In this document: piece by piece, positions 1-9,618 of the stretch
Position numbering within the stretch: the stretch's first letter is position 1
Layout: each line of letters starts with the position of its first letter
Assembly (NCBI GenBank): GCA_963971575.1
Contig: OZ020624.1
Location: forward strand, 17,267,249-17,331,248
From: Liopterus haemorrhoidalis
Lineage: Eukaryota > Arthropoda > Insecta > Coleoptera > Dytiscidae
Length of the DNA stretch: 64,000 bases
Direction of reading: 5' to 3'
Translations under genes and position numbers: made by a program
Notes under the pieces: generated by a model
What the model was told of the DNA's origin: nothing
Database searches by the model: none
What the model saw: the letters and a program-made list of their open reading frames with translations, nothing else

Positions 1-1239
1 GGAAGAAGAGGTAGAAGAACAGACAATCAAGCAGGGTTCAGGAAAGGGAGAGGGACAATTGACAATGTATATATCCTGAATTATGTAGTAGGTAGAGAGC
101 TGGCAAAGGAAAGAGGCAAACTATATGTGTTTTTCGCCGATTTAAAAGCAGCCTTTGACACAGTAGATCGGAAAGAGCTTTACAAAACGTTAGATAAAAA
201 GGGACTAAACGTCATAATAAGAAACCGGATACAAGACATTTACAAAGAAACAAGGAACCAAGTAAGAAATGGAGAAATATATTGTGAAGAATTTTAGACA
301 GAACAAGGTTTAAGGCAAGGATGCCCGTTAAGCCCAACTCTGTTCTCCATATACATGTCAGATTTAGAAGCGTTACAAAGAGAACAAACAGGAGGACTGG
401 TAGTAGGACACACAAAATTTATCTCTCTGTCCTAAGCGGACGATATTGCTATTGTAGCTAAAACCGAAGAGGAAATGAGGAAACTCCTTAAATGTTTTGA
501 GAAATTCCTACAAAAGGAAAAGCTAAAGCTAAACGCAGATAAGTCAAAAATAATGCTGTTCAAAAAAGGAGGAGGCAGACAGACACAAAACAAATGGAAT
601 TGGGGAGACGAAGAGATAGAACAAACGAAAGAATACAAATACCTGGGATACATGTTTAAAAGCAGCGGGGGCCCAGAAGAACATATTCGGACTCTCTCAA
701 GGAAAGCAATGTTAGCCCTGCCACAAGTGTGGGGAATAGGTGAGAGAAAATTTAAAGGAGACATCAAAATAAGGATGCTTATGTTCAACTCCATTGTCAA
801 GAGCATAATGACGTATGGCTCTGAAATATGGGGATGGGAAGACCAGGAAAAATTAGAGGTGGTGCAGAATAAATACATTAAATGGATGTTGGGCCTCGAC
901 AAATGCACACCAGAATATATTTTATTAGAATAATTGAAATTGGACAACATTAGGATAGAAGCTACCAAAAGAGCTATTAAATTCGAAGAGCGGATAATAA
1001 AACACCCAAAATAAAACTTGCTCTATCAGTGCTGGAAAGAAACAGAGAGGAAAGGGATACATGGAAAGATACAATCCAAATGGGAAGCAAAAAGAAGGAA
1101 ACGATTTGAGCATAATGGTTACTCAGCTAAGGAAATAGCAAGAAAGAGGTCGGAAGGACAAGATGTGACACTGGCAATAACTGATAGAATGCGAGATATC
1201 AAAGGACAAGAAAGAAGTGAGAAGATAAAAAATTCCTAA
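1..1239 (+). pseudogene. Non-LTR retrotransposon (jockey/I-like LINE) reverse transcriptase, 3' part, decayed
   Basis: Decayed reverse transcriptase of a non-LTR retrotransposon. The open frame shows the RT signatures FADLKAAFDTVDR (motif A) and GLRQGCPLSPTLFS, and an ADDI remnant of the catalytic YADD box whose tyrosine codon is now a stop (433-435). Further in-frame stops lie at 295-297, 931-933 and 1012-1014, yet the same frame stays recognisable to 1239, so the decay is mainly by point mutation. The C-terminal part carries a Trp/Lys/Arg-rich tail (QCWKETERKGIHGKIQSKWE) of the kind seen in insect jockey-like elements. The 5' part lies outside the window; copy B has the rest. The frame runs directly into the minisatellite, with no recognisable 3' UTR or poly(A). 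The exact clade (jockey, I, LOA or R1) is not resolved. Confidence 0.85.
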
Positions 1240-1913
1240 CCATATGGTTAGCTGACCAAATGGATACCTGACCATATGTTTAACTGACCAAATGGTTACC
1301 TGACCATGTCGTTGGCAGACCAAATGGTTTGCTGAGCAAGTACAGGTTAAGCTGACCAAATGGTTACAAGACTTACATGATTACCTTAAAAAATTGACCT
1401 GATATGGTCATCTGACAAAATGGTTACCTGACCATATGGTTAGTCGGAAAAATTGTTAACTGACCATATGGTTAGCTGACGAAATGGTTAACTGATCATA
1501 TAGTTAACTGATCAAGTGGTTACCTAACCATATGGTTAGCTGACCAAATTGTTAACTGACCATATGGTTAGCTGACGAAATGGTTAACTGACCATATGGT
1601 TAGCTGATCAAGTGGTTACCTAACCGTATGTTTAGCTGGCCAAATTGTTAATTGACCATGTGGTTAACAGACCAAATAGATAACCGACCATATAGTTAGC
1701 TGACCAAAATGTTACCTGATCATATGGTTAGATGAACATATGGTTACCTAACCATATGGTTAGCTGACCAAATGGTTACCTGACCATATGTTTATCTGAC
1801 CAATTGGTTACCTGACCATGTCGTTGGCAGACCAAATGGATAACTGACCATATAGTTAGCTGACCAAATGGTTACCTGACCATATGTTTAGCTGGAAAAA
1901 TTGTTAACTGACC
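1238..1913. repeat. Minisatellite array 1 (copy A), 32-bp dimer of 16-bp half-repeats
   Basis: About 21 units of roughly 32 bp. Each unit is two related 16-mers, ACCATATGGTTAGCTG and ACCAAATGGTTACCTG, differing at about two positions. The first half contains a perfect palindrome, AACCATATGGTT. Units are degenerate (gaccaaat, gacgaaat, gatcaagt variants), so this is not a freshly expanded array. It begins on the stop codon of the LINE frame and ends in satellite DNA. Confidence 0.95.
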
Positions 1914-2091
1914 TTATAATTCACTTAACAGCAAAATATATAAAACAAATAATGTTTAAAATTAAAAGGCAAATCCCTAACATAAATACATTTTTTTGAT
2001 TCGATACATATTTGTAGAGTTATGGCGGGAAAATTTCAAATATTTGTAATATAAATAATTCCCTTATTAATCAATTAACAGCAAAATATAT
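1914..2091 (+). repeat. Satellite monomer fragment
   Basis: Part of the roughly 640-bp satellite monomer found elsewhere in the unit. It is recognised by the TTCACTTAACAGCAAAATAT block at both ends and by the phrase GAGTTATGGCGGGAAAA in between. It is interrupted at its right end by the gypsy element, with ATAT (2088-2091) as the target duplication. No gene. Confidence 0.85.
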
Positions 2092-2403
2092 TGTTAGGAC
2101 GATAAAATAACAAGCGTTCAATCTAACATATCATTTATTTAATCAAACATGAAAAATGTTTAATACTAAAAACACCAAAATACAAGCGATCACGCCGAAA
2201 GTTTCCGTTCCAACGCCGCAGATAGAATGGTCCGGTCATGTGACCTCCTCTCTTCTTCCCACGCCGATACAAGCGCGGGACACAATACCGACCGCCTGTA
2301 TGGTGCTGCCGCCACGCCATTGCTGAGCGCGCCCTCTTCGAAAAACTCCCTAACACTCGGCCTTTCTGCAACAATTAATGGCCCCATTAATTCTTACCTA
2401 AAC
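2092..2403 (-). repeat. 3' LTR of gypsy element, copy A
   Basis: Roughly 312 bp, begins TGTTAGGACG on the plus strand and matches the 5' LTR with about nine substitutions. The sense-strand start is altered: the TGTTATT seen in the 5' LTR is replaced by a GTTTA-like sequence. The purine-rich GGAGGGGTAAGG just upstream in sense (about 2404-2415) is the likely polypurine tract and overlaps the pol stop codon. Confidence 0.85.
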
Positions 2404-2404
2404 C

Positions 2405-2704
2405 TTACCCCTCCAGGAGGTCGATCAAGTCCTGCCGATCAGTCTCCTGGATACCCGTGTGTTGATCATACTGGTCGGCACTGAGCTCATGCTCTGCCAT
2501 GGTGCTGTGATATCGCCGTAGTGAATCAGCAGCTACCGTCGCGGTGAAATTTTTATATCCCCTGACGCCCTTGACGGAGGGTATTTTGTATCGGTCGTTC
2601 CCCAGTATCGCCGCTACTTTATAGGGACCATTGAATTTGTTCAACAGTTTCCTGTTCACGCCCTTGTCGCCGTGGCATGTACTTGCATTACGCCACAAGA
2701 CCAA
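2405..2704 (-). pseudogene. pol: Gypsy integrase C-terminal domain (pol 3' end), copy A
   Basis: C-terminal tail of the integrase, about 90 codons. It shows the usual gypsy pattern of this region: VLWRN, then KLLNKFNGPYKV (a chromodomain-free, GPY-type C-terminus), then an acidic tail. It lies in a different frame from the preceding RT frame and overlaps it, because most of the integrase catalytic core has been deleted at the junction near 2705-2720. The stop codon abuts the polypurine tract and 3' LTR, as expected for the end of pol when there is no env. It cannot act alone. Identical in copies B and C; copy D is cut by the window edge before this point. Confidence 0.8.
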
Positions 2705-4401
2705 GTCACCGGGTACATTAGTACATAAGAGTACCCGCGTACACTTCGTGCAAAAGGTACCAGATGATCGACGTGCACCGTGTCGAAGGGGATTGCCTTC
2801 TTCTCAATGGGGTGTAGCAGGCCCTCCGCTCTGCCGTAACTCCCTTTGCTGAACGCGCAGTTCATGCACGCTTGAACGTATTTCTTTGTGAGACGCCCCA
2901 TTCTGGGAAACCTGTAAGTTTCCTTTATTAATTTTAGGCAACGTTCAACGCCGGTGACCAACATCATCATGATGTTTTCGTAGTAGCTGAATCTTGCCGT
3001 CGCCGGGACATACAGTCGATCACCCAGCAGCGTCTTGCGGTACAACCGCCCGTCCTGTAATTTAAAGTCGTTAACAATACCTTTATCAGCTGTACCTGCC
3101 TGCAGCGCCTCTACAATCGAGTGCGCCTTCTCATCCTGCAGTTGGACTGTCAGAAACCAATCATCATCGTGGATCTGCACCAGGTTCACTGAGACGGGGT
3201 TACGGCTCAGCGCGTCAACATGCTGCATCCTGGCTCCCGGCCTGTACTCTACTTCCATGTCGTACTCTTGTAGAGTCATCCACCAGCGAGCGATGCGGGG
3301 CACCAGGTCTCGTTTAAGCATGGTAGCTCGCACAGAAGTAAAGTCGGTGATAGCCTTAAAATGTATACCCACCAGATATACTCGGAAACGTTTCACCGTT
3401 TCCACGAGCGCCAGCGTCTCTAGCTCAAAGCTATGGTACTTCTGTTCGGCTGGTGTGGTTACCCTGCTGAAGTAGAGCACCGGCCGCAAGGATCCGTCGT
3501 TTTGTTTCTGCAGTAGGATCCCACCCAAGCCGCTTTGACAGGCGTCTGTATGTACCTCCGTCTCTGCATGACTATGGTACAGTGCCAACACCGGTCGTTC
3601 CACCAGCAGCTGCTTCAGCTTTGCGAACGTCTCGGCTTGGCTGTCGCCCCACTGCCACGCAGTCTGCTTCTTGGTCAGTTCAGTTAATGGTTTAGCTACA
3701 ACAGCAAAGTTCGGTATGAATTTCCTGAAATAACTCGTTAAGCCTAAGAACTGTCTTACGCCATGTACATTTTTGGGTACAGGAAAGTCGCTTACCGCCG
3801 TGATTTTGCGCTCTCCAGGTCGGATACCGCCGCCGCTTATGTCGTGGCCCAGATATGTTACCTTGTTTTGTAGGTAAGAGCATTTAGCTAAGTTTAATTT
3901 CAATCCGGCTCTTGCCACCGATTGTAGCACCTGCTCCAACTGACGGAGCCCGCCAGCTATGCTCTCGGAGGGTATCAGCAGGTCATCCATGTAAGCCAGC
4001 ACCTGATCACTGGTAATACCCTTCAGCATCCGCTGTACTACCTTCTGGAAGAGAGCTGGAGCATTAGCGAGACCGAAGGGGACTCGTAACCACTCATAGT
4101 GACCATCCGGTGTAATAAATGCAGTTTTATGTACAGAGTCCACATGCATAGGGACTTGGTGATAACCTTGGGCTAAATCAAGTGTGCTATAATAACACTT
4201 ACCCGCTAACTTGGTGAATTCATCCTTCACCAGTGGCATCGGATGTCGATCTTTCACTGTTACCTTATTTAGTGCGCGATAGTCAACGCACATCCGACGT
4301 CCGCCGTTTGCTTTTGGGACAAGTACGATGGGGCTTGCGTACTCCGATTCAGACTCTCGTATGGCCCTGCTGTTAAGTAGCGTTTGCACTTTTTGTTTCA
4401 C
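2656..4401 (-). pseudogene. pol: Gypsy pol: reverse transcriptase, RNase H, N-terminal integrase; integrase core deleted, copy A
   Basis: A 581-codon open frame starting at GTG. The RT carries LDLAQGYHQ with catalytic D75, then RVPFGLANAPALFQ, then YMDD at 137-140. RNase H follows, with D286 in HTDA, E326 in FELETL, D353 in a TDF variant and D396 in HVDALSR. An integrase zinc-binding region keeps CMNC near 512-515, but the expected histidines near 478-484 are replaced by methionines. The first catalytic Asp region is seen in HVDHLVPF near 545; shortly after, the frame leaves integrase sequence, and the rest of the D,D-35-E core is absent. Recognisable RT sequence extends upstream of residue 1 in the same frame, so GTG is only where the frame opens after a frameshift. 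The RT looks intact by motif; the element cannot integrate itself. Confidence 0.9.
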
Positions 4402-5773
4402 CGTTTCCCTCTCTGCGAGTGACAGCCTGTACGGGCGATGGTATATCGGTGTACGCGCTATGCGTGGTTAACTGGATTCTCATTTCCCCCAAGTGGGTGA
4501 GCCCCAACTCTTCATCCCCACTCGAGAAGCAATTTTGCAACCGTGACAAGAGCGCTTCCAATTCACTCCTTTCACTTTCAGCGATATCACCCACCTTGAC
4601 ATCTGCAAAGCTTAATTTATTATTAATGATACTCACCGAGTTCACCTGTTCCGGGTCTTTATCTGGAAAGATAACAAAGCCGCGCGCCAGCGGGTGTTTG
4701 GTGGGCCAGATAACGCCCCTGCGACTCTGATTCCAAATTCTCATCTTCATATTCCCTGGCCCCAAAAGTGCCCCCTTTACGATAAGTTCGGAGGTGTGTC
4801 GCCGGACCGTCCGTTCCTTAACTAGCAGGAACGCACCTTCAGGCAGTCCATCCACCGTGACTGCTGGGCTCTGGTCGTCGTTGGGTAGAAGCCAGGCATC
4901 CTCGACGAGCCGTACTTCTAACTTCTGCTGCAATGGCTCGTCCAGGTCATCATCCTCCAACGCCAGCTTTTGGAGGAAGTTCTCCTCGCGCGACAGGCTC
5001 ACCGTGCCGTCCCGCACGAGCAGGACCACCTCGACTGACGAGAGCGTTGGCTGCCCTATCATGATGTCGGCTCCCGACAAACCACATGTCACCACCAACG
5101 GGTGCATCTTAACGCCGGCGCCGTCAATGATCACGGACAGCTCGACCTTACCTAAGGTCCAAGTCGTCCCTCCGCCGAATCCATGCAATTGCTGCCCATT
5201 TGCAGACAGCGTACACTGCAAACGCCGTGCACATTCCTCCGTGATGAGGTCGTAGACACTACCCGTGTCGATGAAGGCTCTCAGCGGCACGTCGGCGCTG
5301 GTTCTCATCCACTTCTTGTAGGTCTTCGCGGCATCCACCAAGCTTACCTGTGGTCCGCGACGTTGGCCAGGACAATCCATGGCCCAGTGCCCATCCTCGC
5401 CACACTTGCGGCACCGCTGCGTGCGAGGCTGCGGACACTCGCGGGTCACGTGCGTCCCCACCTCTTGGCAGTTGTAGCAGCGTCTCCAACCGTCCATCGC
5501 CGTGTGCCGGTTGACCCTCGCCGTTGCCTCGGACTGCTGCCCTCCGTGTCGCTGGCTCGAACGTTTCCCACGTCCGCCGTAGGCTGCTAATCGTTCCATG
5601 CGCCGTTGGTCCGGAACAGCCTCCCTGCCTGCTGGTTCTCGCATGTGAACTGCCTCTCGCTCCCTAGGTCGATGGACAGGAGCATCCTCCTCGTAGCGGT
5701 CCAGCATGGCTAGGAAGCCGGCGTACAGCTCGTTCGGCTCTTGGCAGCCGAACGCCCTAGCATTCAACTGCAT
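4373..5773 (-). pseudogene. gag-pol: Gypsy gag C-terminus, nucleocapsid zinc knuckles and protease, copy A
   Basis: A 466-codon frame. Residues 1-35 finish the gag capsid-like region begun in the upstream frame, from which it is separated only by an in-frame stop. Two zinc knuckles follow. The first (C99, C102, H108, C113) has a CX2CX5HX4C spacing, one residue longer than the canonical form; the second (C121, C124, H129, C134) is canonical CX2CX4HX4C. An aspartic protease active site, IDTG with D169, follows at about 168-171. The last 20 or so residues are out of frame: a one-base shift near the ACACCGATA stretch moves the reverse transcriptase into another frame (4373-4401 overlap). The long linker between protease and RT is intact. 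Confidence 0.9.
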
Positions 5774-5797
5774 CGCAAGTGGGAGGCCGTCGATGAT

Positions 5798-6442
5798 TCA
5801 GGAGATTGCTCGGTCACCTGTGATGCCAACACGCTCGCACATGGCAAGCTTCGCCCGATAGTAGCGAGCAAGACTCTCCCCTGGAACCTTTTGCCGCGCC
5901 AGTAGCTCGCGCAGCATCTTCGCGAAGTCATGCTGTTGAGGGAACGCCGTCTTCAGCATGATTTTCCACTCCGCCCAGGTGTGGTCATACTTGAGAAGCC
6001 GATTGAACCGCGCTCTGGCTTCTCCCCTCAGCTTCGCTTGCATGTACAGGGACTTCTCATACTCGGTCCACCCGTGTACACAACCCAGCTGGTCGATGCG
6101 AGCCAACCAGATGTCGACACTGGCCTCACGGTCATCGGGATCGAAGGGGTCCAGGATGTCAGCTCCCGCTCGGAAGCTGGATACTCCGCCGCGTATCGCT
6201 GACTCACCGGTCTCGCTTCCTGCAGTCGCGTCCATCTTGGCTGTCTTCTGGGCCTGCATGTCCTGCAACTCAGCCTGCAACGCCTTCAGCTGGGCCTGCA
6301 TTTCCTGCACCACGTCCGGTACAGCATCGGGACACCGGTCTGCTGTTGGCCGCTTCTTGACACCGCCAGCTACAGGTGAACCCGGCTCGACGTCGAGGCT
6401 CTCGTCCTCGAACAACCAGCCGCACCCGTCTTTGTCCGCCAT
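5798..6442 (-). pseudogene. gag: Gypsy gag N-terminal part, ended by a premature stop, copy A
   Basis: Gag structural protein of the gypsy element. The methionine of MADKDG (ATG at 6440-6442) is chosen because the open frame upstream of it runs back through the primer-binding region into the LTR. A Gln/Leu/Ala-rich, probably coiled-coil stretch lies at about residues 50-70, followed by a retrotransposon gag domain (WLARIDQLG, then LRGEARARFNRLL, then ARYYRAKLA). The frame ends at a TGA at 5798-5800; reading through it gives IIDGLPLAMQLNAR, an obvious continuation, so a single stop splits gag. The stop is present in all four copies. Confidence 0.88.
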
Positions 6443-6478
6443 CCTCGTTTCTAACGAGACGCACCGTATTCTAGTGCG

Positions 6479-6494
6479 CTGATCCCACTTCTGA
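6479..6494 (-). promoter_or_regulatory. Candidate primer-binding region of gypsy element
   Basis: The sense-strand 16-mer TCAGAAGTGGGATCAG lies two bases downstream of the 5' LTR end, where the tRNA primer-binding site belongs. The identical 16-mer lies at the same distance after the candidate LTR of the other retroelement in this unit (15371-15386). No tRNA was matched. Confidence 0.5.
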
Positions 6495-6641
6495 ATTGTT
6501 AGGACGATAAAATAACAAGCGTTCAATCTAACATATCATTTATTTAATCAAACATGAAAAATGTATAATACTAAAAACACCAAAATACAAGCGAGCACGC
6601 CGAGAGATTCCGTTTCAACGCCGCAGATAGAATGGTCCGGT

Positions 6642-7696
6642 CAGGGGGGTGTTAATAGATAGGGAAAATTGGCAACACGAGAGACAAAGAGAGGTATATC
6701 GGACCTCTGCGGTTCGGGCGGCGCAGAAGTCGAATTTTAGTCTTGTCATTTTAAAAATAATTATAACCTCACATTTCGTTCAAACGTTCGTAACGGTCAG
6801 TTGTGATATTTTTAAAATATTGTTTTGAAAGTGTTATAAAGTGTGTTTCGACTAATAATGGTACTACCTGGACGTACAGAATATGGCTGTTGTGTGCCCG
6901 AATGTAACAATATGTATTTTCATAACGTTACTGTTGGTGACTATACTAACAAAAAATTTTTTGTTTGCCCAAAAATGCTGAAAGGCAAAGTCTTTGGTTA
7001 AAGTCTATTGAAAACATTAAATCCTCGTAAACAATTATGTTACAATATAAATCGCAATCAGTGATCACAAATATGTAAGTTACGGCAAACTATTAAGAAA
7101 ATGAAAACATCACATGTGGGTAAGTTAATGGAAACGAAAGCATTTCAATATTTAATTAATAGTCTGAGCCCTACAGCTGCTTCATTTATAGTCTCAATTT
7201 AAAAATGCTGTTAAAAATTTACCATCATATTCTTTATAAGATAAAGCATTTTACCTAGCACTTTATAAAAAATAGCCCAAAATGTTACAAATTTCTTCAA
7301 AATTTTATGATCATGCCATCCAAATCCACTATTATAAAATCTTTGCCTAATATTCCTTTTAATTTTGGCATTAATAAATTGTTTTTTGATAAATTATCTA
7401 CTAGGCATAACTGAATAATGTATTTAATTTGCCTAATTTATTTAGATTAATTTAATTAAGTATGCTTTTTATGCCTGCGTCTGCGATTTCCGACATGTCA
7501 TCATGTAATATCAGGATACATCGCACTGATGAGAACCAAATAGTTCGAAACGCTTGCATAAATTATTAAATACTGATTTGAAATTCCCGCCACGCACGAC
7601 AAATGCAGTTTAGTACTGCCCGACGCTACCCTGTCGCTCGCGCTCGTGTTGCCAATTTCTAACATGGGACTAACACCTCTGATATTGTACTCTGTG
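6642..7696 (+). mobile_element. P-superfamily-like DNA transposon, private to copy A
   Basis: A 1055-bp insertion absent from copies B, C and D. The 8-bp GGTCCGGT is duplicated on both sides (6634-6641 and 7697-7704), and the element ends in CA and TG. Subterminal inverted repeats are visible: GGTGTTA plus ATTGGCAACACGAG near the left end pair with the same words, inverted, near the right end (about 7640-7680). A THAP-like coding remnant lies inside. The 8-bp duplication, CA/TG ends, THAP-like start and GC-rich near-palindromic target all fit the P superfamily. The first base or two of the left end look trimmed compared with the right end. Most of the transposase is missing, so this is a non-autonomous derivative. 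Confidence 0.75.
6858..7001 (+). pseudogene. THAP-domain-like N-terminal remnant of a transposase
   Basis: A 47-codon frame with a CCVPECNN start, followed by a Phe-His pair, which resembles the C2CH zinc-coordinating start of THAP domains. THAP domains bind DNA at the N-terminus of P-element transposases. After the stop, a shifted frame continues with an LWLKSIENI-like phrase where the conserved THAP tryptophan would be, so a frameshift has broken the domain. Assignment rests on a short stretch only. Confidence 0.5.
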
Positions 7697-7877
7697 GGTC
7701 CGGTCATGTGACCTCCTCTCTTCTTCCCACGCCGATACAAGCGCGGGACACAATACCGACCGCCTGTATGGTGCTGCCGCCACGCCATTGCTCAGCGCGC
7801 CCTCTTCGAAAAACTACCTAACACTCGGCCGTTCTGCAACAATTAATGGCCCCATTAATTCTTACCAATAACAATAT

Positions 7878-8404
7878 GTTGAGTCAAAACGTTTAAAAGA
7901 GAAACAGGTTAGTTAAAGAGTTAAAAAAAAAAAAAAATGTCAAAAACAGTTAACCTAAGAGACGCAAAAAACTAACTTATGACGGTTTAAGACGTAAATA
8001 ATTAAATCGAAAGAGTAAAAAAAAGTGTTTTACCAGGTTCAAAATAATTTAAGACGTGAAATAATAAAAAAAAAGGACGTAAGAAGAATAAAAATGTGAT
8101 GTTTTGTGCTCAAAAACTGACGAATACTTGTGCGAAAGTGACTGTAAAGACAAAAAACTTGTGCAAATCATAGGACAGATGGTGAGAAAGAAAAGAATAG
8201 ACATAATAAGTGGAAATAAGAGAACAATTAAGTTAATTTAAAGCCAAAAAATCTTTTAATCGCAGTGGACAATACAATATTTACAGTGGAAATTGCCTAA
8301 CGCCAAGCGCGCGAACTCCAAATATTTGAAATATAAATAACTCCCTTATTATTCAATTAACAGCAAAATATATGTGGAGTTAAGACGCTTAAAGAGAAAT
8401 AGGA
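7878..8404 (+). repeat. Satellite monomer (about 640-bp family)
   Basis: A nearly complete monomer with all family landmarks: AGTTAACCTAAAAGACGC-like, CTTATGACGGTTTTAAGACG, GTGACTGTAAAGACAAAAAA, and GCGCGCGAACTCC. The gypsy element entered its left end. No supported gene. Confidence 0.85.
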
Positions 8405-9352
8405 AAACATATAGTTAGCTGACCAAAATCTTACCTGATCATATGGTTAGCCGAACAAATGGTTACCTAACCATATGGTTAGCTGACCAAATGGTTACCT
8501 GACCATATGTGTTTCCGACCAAATCGTTACCTGACCATGTCGTTGGCAGACAAAATGGTTTGCTGAGCAAGCATAGGTTAAGATGACCAAATGGTTACAT
8601 GAATTATATGGTTACCTTACAAAAATATTACCTGGCCATATGGTCAGCTGACAAAATGGTTACCTGACCATATGGTTAGCTGGAAAAATTGTTAACTGAC
8701 CATATGGTTAGCTGACGAAATGGTTACCTGACCGTTTGATTAGCTGACCAAGTGGTTACCTAACCATATGGTTATCTGACAAAATGGTTACCTGACCAAA
8801 TGATTACTTGACCATTTGGTTAGCAGACCAAATGGTTTTCTGACCATATGGTCAGCTGACGAAATGGTTACATGACCATATGGTTTGATGACCAAATGAT
8901 TACCTGACCATATGGTTAGCTAACTAAATGTTTACCTCACCATGTGGTTAGCAGACAAAATGTTAACTGACCAATATAGTTAGCTTACGAAAGAATTGCC
9001 TTACCATGTGGTAAGCTGACCAAATAGTTTGCTGAGCATATGGTTAGCTGAATAAATGGTTAGTTGTTCATATTTTTCGTTGATGAAATGGTATCCTAAT
9101 TATATGGTTAGCTGACGAAATTGAGTTACCTAACATATGATAAGCTGACGAAATGTTTACCGAAGCACGTGGTTAGCTGACTAAATGGTTAACTGCCCAT
9201 ATGGTTAGTTGACGAAATGGTTACCTGACTAAATGGATACATGATCAATAGGTTAGCTTACGTATGAATTACCTGACCATGTGGTTAGCTGACCAAATGG
9301 TTACCTTAACATATCGTTAGATGACCAAATGGTAGAACGACCATATGGTAAC
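8405..9352. repeat. Minisatellite array 2 (copy A)
   Basis: About 30 units of the same 32-bp dimer as array 1, more degenerate toward the right end (about 8900-9350), with units that skip or lengthen a half-repeat. It starts abruptly inside a satellite monomer. Confidence 0.93.
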
Positions 9353-9618
9353 AGTTACAGTATTATATTATTTTCAGTTTCGTCTCTGTATAATAATGTG
9401 CTCTTTTCAATATAGTTAATTTCATAGTTAAATTAAAGGTTTTATATATTAAAAATTGTATCAGTTACTGAACATAAATCTCAGAAAGTAATTAATAATA
9501 TCGAATACTCGAGCCTGAAATAAACATAAACACAGTGTTTCGAAAGAAAACGATATCAAACAAATCCTTACTGGTCAGTGCTACAGACAATAACCCCTCA
9601 ATTTTCATCAAGTCATCA
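9353..9618. other. AT-rich spacer, no gene seen
   Basis: About 270 bp between the minisatellite and the satellite block. No open frame, terminal repeat or tandem structure recognised. Conserved in all four copies. Confidence 0.6.

Larger units (their letters stand above)
2092..7873 (-). mobile_element. Ty3/gypsy LTR retrotransposon, copy A, with a private DNA-transposon insertion in its 5' LTR
   Basis: LTR retrotransposon on the minus strand, flanked by ATAT target duplications (2088-2091 and 7874-7877). The outer ends are TGTTA and TAACA. Internally, in sense order, it holds a candidate primer-binding region, gag, a gag-protease frame, RT-RNase H-partial integrase, and the integrase C-terminus. 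The 5' and 3' LTRs differ at roughly nine of about 300 positions, so the insertion is clearly older than the differences between unit copies. No env frame is present. An integrase-core deletion, a gag stop and a pol frameshift make it non-autonomous. It is GC-richer than the AT-rich satellite around it. The Ty3/gypsy clade was not determined. Confidence 0.95.
6497..7873 (-). repeat. 5' LTR of gypsy element, copy A, split by insertion
   Basis: A 314-bp LTR (TGTTATTGG to CCTAACA in sense) interrupted by 1055 bp of a DNA transposon plus an 8-bp target duplication. Removing these restores exactly the LTR length of copies B, C and D. Confidence 0.92.

Noticed and set aside
432..968. 178-codon minus-strand frame opposite the LINE
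   Set aside because: Antisense shadow of the reverse transcriptase; Ser/Phe/Leu-rich as expected for the complement of Lys/Glu-rich coding DNA.
1238..1913. Regular short repeats that could suggest a CRISPR array
   Set aside because: There are no unique spacers of constant length; the DNA is contiguous 16-bp half-repeats with gradual divergence, in a eukaryotic transposon setting.
3035..3475. Plus-strand frames opposite the gypsy gag and pol
   Set aside because: Antisense shadows; Ser/Arg/Thr-rich with no recognised domain.
4373..4401. Programmed frameshift between protease and reverse transcriptase
   Set aside because: The overlap lacks an evident slippery heptamer, and recognisable RT sequence begins upstream of the overlap, so a one-base mutation is simpler.
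8405..9352. GGTTAG words that resemble insect telomere repeat TTAGG
   Set aside because: They occur once per 32 bp as part of a longer unit, not as a pure pentamer tandem, so this is not telomeric DNA.
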